A stretch of 64,000 nucleotides of DNA from Microbacterium sp. NC79 (lineage in GTDB: Bacteria; Actinomycetota; Actinomycetes; Actinomycetales; Microbacteriaceae), in NCBI RefSeq assembly GCF_019061125.1, contig NZ_JAHQYI010000001.1, forward strand, positions 1,736,001 through 1,800,000, read 5' to 3'. Numbering within the stretch: position 1 is the stretch's first letter; every line of letters starts with the position of its first letter. The notes beneath the pieces were generated by a model. It searched no databases and was not told the DNA's origin. It saw nothing but the letters and a program-made list of their open reading frames with translations. Shown in pieces: positions 57,880 to 64,000 of this stretch. The translations under genes and the position numbers were made by a program.

Positions 57880-58482
57880 TCAGACGAGAGTGTTCTCGGG
57901 GAGACCCGTGCGGTCTTCGAATGGAAGGTGTGCGAGGTCGTTGTGGGTGATCAGAGTCCACGGGCGGCTCTGCTTCTGGGCCAGGATCGTGAGCCCGGCG
58001 TTGGCCTGATTCAGGGTCAGCCACCGCCAGGCAGGCGCCCCGAGCACCTCGGTGACGAAGCGCGCGATCACGAAGTTGTGAGTAATTAGCAACTCGTGCA
58101 CGTCGCCAGGCTTGTGGCCAAGAAACTCCACGAACGCGTCTGACATTTGCGCCCTGCCTGCTTCAATTTCTTCTCCGGTAATAGAACCAAAGAACGGTTC
58201 AAAGACTGAAGGAGTATCTGCTTCCATCCCAGTAGGGATGCAATCAAAGAGCAAAGCGTGCGGCTGCGGCTCAATCGCGGGCAAGCGTTCTGCCACAATT
58301 CGTGCAGTTTCGCTGGCGCGCTCAAGCGGCGAATGCCAGACAGCATCGAGGGGCACGCCGGATAAGCGGTCAGCGATCGCCTCTGCCTGCCGGACACCGC
58401 GTGGGGATAGCGGTCCGTCGGGAAGCCCGTGCTCGGCGCCCTGTTGCTCGCCATGCCGGACCAGGTAGATGTAATGCGTCAC
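57880..58482 (-). CDS. Histidine phosphatase family protein
   Basis: 200 residues from GTG at 58482. The RHG motif (LVRHGEQ) near the N-terminus carries the phospho-accepting His. The second His lies in HSPLERASETA, and the last is in LLITHNFVIARFV. A phosphoglycerate-mutase-like hydrolase of unknown substrate. Confidence 0.9.
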   Translation of the reverse strand: MTHYIYLVRHGEQQGAEHGLPDGPLSPRGVRQAEAIADRLSGVPLDAVWHSPLERASETARIVAERLPAIEPQPHALLFDCIPTGMEADTPSVFEPFFGSITGEEIEAGRAQMSDAFVEFLGHKPGDVHELLITHNFVIARFVTEVLGAPAWRWLTLNQANAGLTILAQKQSRPWTLITHNDLAHLPFEDRTGLPENTLV

Positions 58483-58566
58483 GAATCGCTCGTCTCTTTG
58501 CCGGATCACATCCACCCTACCGGCCGCAGCGCGCAGCCGGGTTAGCCCATAGCGGATGCGGTGAGG

Positions 58567-59613
58567 TCAGTTCAGTGCGCGGTTGAGCTCGGCGAGGTGA
58601 GCGCGGCCAAGCGATACTCCGACACCCTGCAACAGCTCATCGACGTGAGCCGTGGCATACACGTTTGCGATGGGCGCAGCGATGAGCCGTTGTGCACGTA
58701 GCCATGCAATCGCGATAGCCGCGTCAGGTACGCCCAGCTCGGCGGCAATCGCGTCGAGCGCGCGCAACAGGCGAGTACCCCGGCGGTTCAGGTTTGTGCG
58801 TAACTGATCGCCCCGCGCGCCCGGCTGTAAGCGAGCACGTGAGCGATAAGCGCCTGACAGGAAGCCATGCTCAAGCGGGTGCGACGGCGTGACGGCGAGA
58901 CCCTGCGCTCCGGCGACAAGGCGCAGGTTGGCATTGAACTCATCACGACGAACCATGTTGTACGGCACATCGATCACGGTAATGCGTGGGTACCCGGCCG
59001 ATGCGAGAATGCGCGATTCGACGAGGCGTTCTGCACTAAAACCGTGTGCGCCAATCGCCCGCACCTTACCCGTCTCAACCAACCATTCAGCAGTCGCGAG
59101 GGTATCTTCCGCTGCCGCACGAGTGTCAGTGCCATCGAGGTACAGCACGTCAATGTGGGTCGTCCCTAACCGGTGAAGCGAGGCTTCAACCGCTCGGACG
59201 AGATTGGTGGAACCAAGTCCGGGGTTGTCGGGGTGGCCTCCGACGCGGGTAGCAAGAATGACATCGTCGCGGATCGCGCGAGATGCCAGCCACTGCCCGA
59301 TGATCAGCTCGCTTCTGCCTGCCGCAAAACTGTCGGCGGTGTGCACCATGTTGCCGCCCAGATCGAAGAAACGATCAAGAATCGCGTTGGAGTGCTCCTG
59401 GTCGACATTCCAGCCGAATTCTCCGCCACCGAGGATGACGGGAAAGATGGAAAAACCCGTTTCACCAAGCGGCACGCGAATGTTGCTACCGAGGGACTTT
59501 CCCTGGACCGGGATTGGCGCGGACGGGTGGGTCTCCGGAGCGAGCACAACCGAGGGATGAGCGATTGCTTCCCCGCTGGTCATGATGTGCCTGCTTCCGA
59601 TTTCTTGCGTCAT
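58567..59613 (-). CDS. Aldo/keto reductase-fold protein lacking the catalytic tetrad
   Basis: 348 residues from ATG at 59613; a second ATG at 59583 is possible. The AKR barrel is clear: LGGGEFGW, LGGNMVHTADSF..GRSELIIG, ATRVGG, SLHRLGTTHIDVLYL, and a late IANVYATAHVDE. All four tetrad positions differ from the family: His91 for Asp, Phe96 for Tyr, Arg123 for Lys, Asp160 for His. It is therefore unlikely to be an ordinary reductase. It could be a pseudoenzyme, ligand sensor or structural protein. Codon use is normal and the frame intact. Confidence 0.85.
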   Translation of the reverse strand: MTQEIGSRHIMTSGEAIAHPSVVLAPETHPSAPIPVQGKSLGSNIRVPLGETGFSIFPVILGGGEFGWNVDQEHSNAILDRFFDLGGNMVHTADSFAAGRSELIIGQWLASRAIRDDVILATRVGGHPDNPGLGSTNLVRAVEASLHRLGTTHIDVLYLDGTDTRAAAEDTLATAEWLVETGKVRAIGAHGFSAERLVESRILASAGYPRITVIDVPYNMVRRDEFNANLRLVAGAQGLAVTPSHPLEHGFLSGAYRSRARLQPGARGDQLRTNLNRRGTRLLRALDAIAAELGVPDAAIAIAWLRAQRLIAAPIANVYATAHVDELLQGVGVSLGRAHLAELNRALN

Positions 59614-59724
59614 GCCCCCTGCATGTTGCAATTCATCTCTTATGAGAGTAGAGGGCGTTGGTGCGAAAAATCGTGTGTGACGCGAATTTTTCCCGAACAC
59701 CCCATAACATTCCGGTCACAACAC

Positions 59725-59754
59725 AAAGGGCCCATCCCGAAGGATGGGCCCTTT
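59725..59754 (-). terminator. pnp terminator
   Basis: Perfect 13 bp stem AAAGGGCCCATCC / GGATGGGCCCTTT closed by a 4 nt loop, CGAA on the plus strand and TTCG on the minus strand, 9 bp after the pnp stop. Followed on the minus strand by GTGTTGTG. Confidence 0.95.
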
Positions 59755-59763
59755 GCTCAGCGA

Positions 59764-62028
59764 TTAGTCTTCGGCGGGAGCCTCAGCTGCTGCTTCGCTC
59801 TCATCAGCAACCGGCTCGAGCGACAGCTTGCCGCGGTCGTCGATCTTGGTGATGCGAACGAGAAGCTTCTGGCCGACGGAGACAACGTCTTCGACGTTCT
59901 CGACGCGCTTGCCACCGGCGAGCTTACGAACCTCGCTGATGTGCAGCAGTCCGTCCTTGCCCGGGAGAAGCGAAACGAAGGCGCCGAAGGTTGCGATCTT
60001 GACGACCGTACCCAGGAACTGCTCGCCAACCTCAGGGTTGGTCGGGTTGGCGATCGCGTTGACCTGCGCACGCGCAGCCTCAGCCGACGGTCCGTCGGTT
60101 GCACCGATGTAGACGGTTCCGTCTTCCTCGATGGAGATCTGAGCGCCCGTCTCGTCCTGGATCGAGTTGATCGTCTTGCCCTTCGGGCCGATCAGCTCAC
60201 CAATCTTGTCAACCGGGATCTGAACCGAGATCACGCGCGGCGCGGTCGGTGCCATCTCGTCAGGCTCGTCGATCGCGGCGTTCAGAACGTCGAGGATCGT
60301 GTTACGAGCATCGTGTGCCTGCTGCAGCGCAGCCGACAGCACCGACGACGGGATGCCATCGAGCTTCGTGTCGAGCTGGATAGCGGTGATGAACTCACGC
60401 GTACCAGCGACCTTGAAGTCCATGTCACCGAGGGCATCTTCCGCACCGAGGATGTCGGTCAGCGCTGCGTAGCGCGTCTCGCCATTAACCTCGTCCGAAA
60501 CCAGACCCATAGCGATACCGGCAACAGCAGCACGCAGCGGCACACCGGCGTTCAGCAGCGACAGCGTCGATGCACAAACCGAACCCATCGACGTCGAGCC
60601 GTTGGAGCCGAGAGCCTCGGATACCTGACGGATCGCGTACGGGAATTCTTCGCGGCTCGGCAGAACCGGAACCAGGGCACGCTCTGCGAGGAAGCCGTGG
60701 CCGATCTCGCGACGCTTCGGGCTACCAACGCGGCCGGTCTCACCGGTCGAGTAGGGCGGGAAGTTGTAGTGGTGCATGTAGCGCTTGCTCGTCGTCGGCG
60801 ACAGCGAGTCAATCTGCTGCTCCATCTTGAGCATGTTCAGCGTGGTGACGCCCAGAATCTGGGTCTCGCCGCGCTGGAAGATGGCGGAACCGTGAACGCG
60901 CGGGATAACCTGAACCTCGGCGTCAAGCGGACGGATGTCTGCCAGGCCACGACCGTCGATACGAACGCCCTCAGCGAGGATGCGACCGCGAACGATGTTC
61001 TTGGTGACCGACTTGTAGGCGGCCGAGAACTCGAGCGTGGCAACGGCGGGGAGCTCGCCTGCTTCAACAGCAGCGATCAGCTCGGCCTTGACGCGATCCT
61101 TGATCGCGTCGTCAGCGTTCTGGCGCTCCTGCTTGTCAGCGATCTGGTACACGTCGACGAGCTCGGCGTATGCCTTGCCGTTAACGAATGCGAAGGTCTC
61201 TTCGCTGTACGGCAGGAAGACGGGGTAGACGCCCGGCTCCTTCGACGAGTGCGCAGCCATCTCAGCCTGCGCCTCAACGAGCTGCTTGAGGAACGGCTTT
61301 GCAGCCTCAAGACCAGCAGCAACGATCTCTTCGCTCGGCTTGGTAGCGCCGCTCTTGATGAGATCCCAGCTCTGCTCGGTTGCTTCGGCTTCCACCATCA
61401 TGATGGCGACGTCTTCGGTACCGTCGTTGTTCTTGACAACGCGACCGGCAACCATGAGGTCGAAGACAGCCTGACCGACCTGCTCCTGGTTCGGGAACGC
61501 GACCCACTGGTCTTCGTGCGCGCCCATACCCGGGATCAGTGCGAGGCGAACACCAGCGATGGGGCCGGAGAACGGCAGACCCGAGATCTGGGTCGATGCG
61601 GAGGCCGCGTTGATTGCCAGTGCGTCGTAGTACTCGCCAGGAGCGATCGACAGCACGGTGACGACAATCTGAACCTCGTTGCGCAGGCCGTCGACGAACG
61701 ACGGGCGCAGCGGGCGGTCGATGAGACGGCAGACCAGGATGGCCTCCGTCGAGGGGCGACCCTCACGGCGGAAGAACGAACCGGGGATCTTGCCTGCTGC
61801 GTACGAGCGCTCTTCAACGTCGACGGTCAGCGGGAAGAAGTCAAAGCCCTCACGCGGGCTCTTCGATGCACTCGTTGCCGACAGCAACATGGTTTCGTCA
61901 TCGAGGTATGCAGCTACGGCACCCTGCGCCTGCTGTGCGAGGCGACCGGTTTCGAAGCGGATGGTGCGCTTGCCGAAGCGTCCGTTGTCGAGGACGGCTT
62001 CCGCAGCGGTGATTTCAGGACCTTCCAA
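59764..62028 (-). CDS. pnp: Polyribonucleotide nucleotidyltransferase (PNPase)
   Basis: 754 residues from TTG at 62028 behind AAGGAG; the peptide begins [16 protein letters not shown] as in actinobacterial PNPases. Two RNase PH domains (about 15-250 and 340-560) with catalytic region [18 protein letters not shown], a KH domain (about 595-655, with [11 protein letters not shown]) and an S1 domain (about 660-735). 3'-5' RNA decay. No rpsO precedes it. Confidence 0.97.
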   Translation of the reverse strand: MEGPEITAAEAVLDNGRFGKRTIRFETGRLAQQAQGAVAAYLDDETMLLSATSASKSPREGFDFFPLTVDVEERSYAAGKIPGSFFRREGRPSTEAILVCRLIDRPLRPSFVDGLRNEVQIVVTVLSIAPGEYYDALAINAASASTQISGLPFSGPIAGVRLALIPGMGAHEDQWVAFPNQEQVGQAVFDLMVAGRVVKNNDGTEDVAIMMVEAEATEQSWDLIKSGATKPSEEIVAAGLEAAKPFLKQLVEAQAEMAAHSSKEPGVYPVFLPYSEETFAFVNGKAYAELVDVYQIADKQERQNADDAIKDRVKAELIAAVEAGELPAVATLEFSAAYKSVTKNIVRGRILAEGVRIDGRGLADIRPLDAEVQVIPRVHGSAIFQRGETQILGVTTLNMLKMEQQIDSLSPTTSKRYMHHYNFPPYSTGETGRVGSPKRREIGHGFLAERALVPVLPSREEFPYAIRQVSEALGSNGSTSMGSVCASTLSLLNAGVPLRAAVAGIAMGLVSDEVNGETRYAALTDILGAEDALGDMDFKVAGTREFITAIQLDTKLDGIPSSVLSAALQQAHDARNTILDVLNAAIDEPDEMAPTAPRVISVQIPVDKIGELIGPKGKTINSIQDETGAQISIEEDGTVYIGATDGPSAEAARAQVNAIANPTNPEVGEQFLGTVVKIATFGAFVSLLPGKDGLLHISEVRKLAGGKRVENVEDVVSVGQKLLVRITKIDDRGKLSLEPVADESEAAAEAPAED

Positions 62029-62051
62029 GAGGTCTCTCCTTCTTTGTTTTG

Positions 62052-62078
62052 ACTCGCGCCTCCGTGTGAGGAGCGAGT
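62052..62078 (-). promoter_or_regulatory. Hairpin in the pnp leader
   Basis: ACTCGC-g-CCTC / GAGG-a-GCGAGT with a 5 nt loop, just upstream of the ribosome binding site. In E. coli a hairpin here is the RNase III/PNPase autoregulation site; by analogy only. The rest of 62079-62350 is non-coding and carries the divergent promoters of pnp and the DUF5302 gene. Confidence 0.45.
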
Positions 62079-62356
62079 TTCGTGAAGGAGCGGAACAGCA
62101 GAAAAGAGCGTGCATCATCGATGCGAGCCGCTAATGCTGGCCACCAGTAGAAGACCACTCGGCGATCTGACGAGGAACCCACCACAGGGGACCAGCTTTC
62201 TGCCCAGTCCGCTCCGCTGATATTTAGTTGTCAGCTCATCGCAGATGAACCTTCATGATGCTATCAGTCGCGCCTGACAATCTGCGGTTTCTGGTCCGAT
62301 CAGGCAGAAGCGAGACGGCTTGGGGCCGGAACCTGGTGTCCCTCAGCGCGCGCCGG

Positions 62357-62362
62357 TATGCT
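62357..62362 (+). promoter_or_regulatory. -10 box of the DUF5302 promoter
   Basis: TATGCT, 6 nt before the ATG at 62369; no ribosome binding site. Confidence 0.5.
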
Positions 62363-62368
62363 GACCGC

Positions 62369-62533
62369 ATGTCTGACAATAATGAGGATATGAAGGCGAA
62401 GTTCCGTGAGGCACTTGCCAAGAAGAACGCCCAGGCGCGCACCGGCGAAGCGCACGAAGACGCCCGCGGCGCCGTGACAGGCACGCATGACGTTGCTAAC
62501 CACAAGCGCGAGTTCCGCCGTAAGAGCGGATGA
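62369..62533 (+). CDS. DUF5302 small protein
   Basis: 54 residues, highly charged, no membrane segment; starts MSDNNEDMKAKFREALAKK, the DUF5302 opening, and ends basic (FRRKSG). Actinobacterial orphan family, likely helical and partly disordered; function unknown. Has its own leaderless-type promoter and a strong terminator, so it is a real single-gene unit. Confidence 0.85.
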   Translation: MSDNNEDMKAKFREALAKKNAQARTGEAHEDARGAVTGTHDVANHKREFRRKSG

Positions 62534-62562
62534 AACCATCCGCGTATGCGGAGAACAGCATT

Positions 62563-62596
62563 GAAGGGGTGCGATCCACACGGATCGCACCCCTTC
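62563..62596. terminator. Bidirectional terminator between convergent genes
   Basis: Perfect 15 bp stem GAAGGGGTGCGATCC / GGATCGCACCCCTTC with a 4 nt loop. Serves the DUF5302 gene on the plus strand and the membrane protein gene on the minus strand. Confidence 0.95.
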
Positions 62597-62610
62597 GTCG
62601 TTGCGGCCGG

Positions 62611-63063
62611 CTATGCAGCGGTCGGAACCGGGGCTGCGGCTCGGCGAACCGCTCGCGTTACCCAGATGATGAGCAGTGCCAGGAGGGCAACGTCGGTGGC
62701 GATGTACACGTAGTGCAGCACGGATTCACCCGGGTCTCCCCCGGCAATAATGATGTCGCTGCGCGCCGTGAGTGGCGGGCGCACGATGAAGGTCTGTGTG
62801 GCCAGGACCACCCAGATGAGGGCCAGGTTGATGATGTCGCCGCGCGTGATGCCGCGCAGACTGACGAGTGTCGTGGAGATCAGGAGCGTCCAGCCAGCAA
62901 TGGCCATCGCAACGAACGTCAGCCGGCCAATACCCAGGCCGAGTGGCGTCGTAATGCCTGGTGCCTGGAACTTGAGGATTGGTTCTATAAACGACAGCGC
63001 AATGATCATGCCGAGCCACAGCGTCGGGATCATGATGCGCCACAGCGAAAGCATGCGGGTCAT
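62611..63063 (-). CDS. Four-helix membrane protein (DUF4149-like)
   Basis: 150 residues, four hydrophobic helices (about 8-28, 42-66, 75-95, 115-140). The segment WLGMIIALSFIEPILKF...GLGIGRLTF recalls DUF4149/TMEM205-type proteins. Function unknown. TACGGT stands exactly 6 nt before the ATG. Confidence 0.75.
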   Translation of the reverse strand: MTRMLSLWRIMIPTLWLGMIIALSFIEPILKFQAPGITTPLGLGIGRLTFVAMAIAGWTLLISTTLVSLRGITRGDIINLALIWVVLATQTFIVRPPLTARSDIIIAGGDPGESVLHYVYIATDVALLALLIIWVTRAVRRAAAPVPTAA

Positions 63064-63069
63064 GATTCA

Positions 63070-63075
63070 ACCGTA
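63070..63075 (-). promoter_or_regulatory. -10 box of the membrane protein promoter
   Basis: TACGGT on the minus strand, 6 nt before the ATG (intervening TGAATC). Confidence 0.45.
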
Positions 63076-63138
63076 GATCGCGCCGAGGTAGGTGGCGCCA
63101 CGTTTCACCGGTTTTATCGCAACGTGCGCCCCCTTGTA

Positions 63139-63252
63139 CCGCCTCCCGCGGTTCGGCTTCTGCGGTTCTGCTTCCTTTGGTTCCCTTCCCGCGGTTCCGC
63201 ATGCGCTGGTTCCGCCGTCTCCGCCCCTTGGTTCCGCCTGCCCTGGTTCCAC
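63139..63252. repeat. Cluster of GGTTCC(G) words
   Basis: About eight close variants of (C/T)GGTTC(C/G/T)G, seven or more of them in the same orientation, at irregular 10-20 bp spacing, for example GCGGTTCCGC, CTGGTTCCGCC and TTGGTTCCGCC. No plausible gene in 63064-63249. Confidence 0.85.
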
Positions 63253-63298
63253 GGCAAAGGGGCGGGATACCCGAATGGATACCCCGCCCCGTGCCGTG
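63250..63298 (-). terminator. Terminator of the LLM-FMN reductase unit
   Basis: Nested stem CACGGCA-aa-GGGGCGGG / CCCGCCCC-g-TGCCGTG, 16 nt loop, 6 bp after the FMN reductase stop. Weak U-tract. Confidence 0.75.
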
Positions 63299-63304
63299 TG
63301 AGAG

Positions 63305-63949
63305 CTACTCCCCCGTCAAGCCACCAAGGAGGTGTCCGAACGACTTACCTTCGCCGAGGTAGTTGGCGGGATCAAACGGGTCGCTTGAGCGCACCGGCTC
63401 GTTCGCGGCAATGCGGTCCGCGAGCTCACGAGCACCCTTGTCAATGCGTCGGCCGAGCGGGGCCACGTCATCGGCGTTCGCACCCCAGTCGCTTGATGCG
63501 GCAAAGACACCCGACGACACCGTGTCGGCGTGAAGGTAGGCGAACAACGGACGAATCGCGTAATCGATCGCGAGCGAATGCCGCGCGGTGCCAGCGTTCG
63601 CGCCAATCAGCACCGGCTTACCGGTGAGCGAATCCGGGTCGAGCACGTCGATGAACGACTTAAACAATCCGGAATAGCTCGTCGAGAAGATGGGTGTGAC
63701 CGCGATGATCGCGTCAGCATCGGTCACCTGCTGGATCATCGCTTCCAGCTCCGTGGGCGCGAAGCCGGTGAGCATGTTGTCGGTGATCTGGTGCGCATAG
63801 TCACGCAGCTCAAAGGTCTGTACTTCGCTGTCAATACCGCGCTCGGTGAGCTGGTTCACGGTTGCCGCAGCGAGGCGATCAGCGAGCATGCGGGTTGATG
63901 ACGGGTTGGAGAGTCCTGCCGAAATGACGACAATACGACGAGCGGTCAT
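63305..63949 (-). CDS. NADPH-dependent FMN reductase, CE1759 family
   Basis: 214 residues. Flavodoxin-like fold: ISAGLSNPSSTRMLADRLA binds the FMN phosphate; AVTPIFSTSYSGLFKSFIDVL is the conserved dimer and flavin loop. The wording fits the CE1759 reductase subfamily that travels with an LLM-class monooxygenase, and the end of such a gene lies 3 nt upstream. It likely supplies reduced FMN to that partner. Confidence 0.88.
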   Translation of the reverse strand: MTARRIVVISAGLSNPSSTRMLADRLAAATVNQLTERGIDSEVQTFELRDYAHQITDNMLTGFAPTELEAMIQQVTDADAIIAVTPIFSTSYSGLFKSFIDVLDPDSLTGKPVLIGANAGTARHSLAIDYAIRPLFAYLHADTVSSGVFAASSDWGANADDVAPLGRRIDKGARELADRIAANEPVRSSDPFDPANYLGEGKSFGHLLGGLTGE

Positions 63950-63952
63950 GAT

Positions 63953-64000
63953 TTACTTTCGCGTTGCTGCGGAACCGAAGGCACTGCCAGCCTTCGGCGC
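63953..64000 (-). CDS. C-terminal end of an LLM-class flavin oxidoreductase (partial)
   Basis: Only the last 15 codons and stop are in the window (ending GSAFGSAATRK). The ending and the following CE1759-type reductase gene suggest the paired CE1758-type LLM monooxygenase. The rest lies beyond the right edge. Confidence 0.6.
   Translation of the reverse strand, partial: APKAGSAFGSAATRK

Noticed and set aside
59173..62052. A 959-codon plus-strand open frame opposite pnp and the AKR gene
   Set aside because: It mirrors codon structure of the real minus-strand genes. The predicted protein is Arg/Asp/Val-rich with no domain, and it spans the pnp terminator.

Overview
This is a 64 kb, GC-rich stretch of actinobacterial chromosome, most likely from a member of the Microbacteriaceae (Micrococcales). 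Three things point there. The gene order ftsK-pgsA-cinA-clgR-DUF3046-recA-recX-miaB-miaA-dapF is characteristic. lexA is divergent from a LysM gene. Small actinobacterial families (DUF3046, DUF1844, DUF5302, DUF4395) are present. Almost everything is chromosomal housekeeping. I found no tRNA or rRNA gene, CRISPR array, prophage or insertion sequence. The window opens inside a DUF2207 membrane protein and closes inside an LLM-type flavin oxidoreductase.

Layout. 1-6.3 kb: membrane proteins, tyrS and a small unknown gene. 6.4-13 kb: a tightly overlapping arginine operon argC-J-B-D-F-H, without argG or argR. 13.3-14.7 kb: a VTC-domain/DUF4956 pair. 14.9-24.3 kb: the conserved infC-rpmI-rplT-trmH-pheS-pheT block, split by a complete glutamate-type ABC importer (gluABCD) between trmH and pheS. 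infC starts on AUC. 24.6-28.9 kb: DUF1844, SseB and a histidine cluster hisC-B-H-priA. 29-34 kb: lysM/lexA, then metF-metE (methionine synthesis) behind a structured leader. 34-44.4 kb: an S9 peptidase, hflX, a methyltransferase, dapF, miaA, miaB, recX and recA. 44.7-52.1 kb: DUF3046, clgR, cinA, pgsA, ftsK, rnj and dapA. 52.1-53.4 kb: a DUF559 gene flanked by inverted hairpin repeats. 53.4-58.5 kb: small redox genes, dapB and a phosphatase. 58.6-64 kb: a degenerate aldo/keto reductase, pnp, DUF5302, a membrane protein and an FMN reductase pair.

How the genes work together. Arginine, histidine, methionine and lysine/diaminopimelate (dapA, dapB, dapF) synthesis are all represented. The SOS core is here: lexA with a palindrome-rich control region, and recA with a near-consensus LexA box. 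Many transcription units show a TANNNT box exactly 6 nt (range 6-8) before the start codon, which is the signature of leaderless mRNAs.

The most unusual signals are: (1) the DUF559 gene bracketed by two inverted copies of an approximately 85 bp palindromic element, next to a 32 bp tandem repeat; (2) a strongly over-represented heptamer GGTTCCG/CGGAACC, about 80 copies by eye, in all codon frames and clustered in two intergenic spots; (3) an aldo/keto reductase-like protein lacking all four catalytic tetrad residues; (4) a foldable leader plus tandem operator-like repeats upstream of metF; (5) the leaderless promoter pattern. All coordinates and motif readings come from reading the sequence; nothing was searched against a database.
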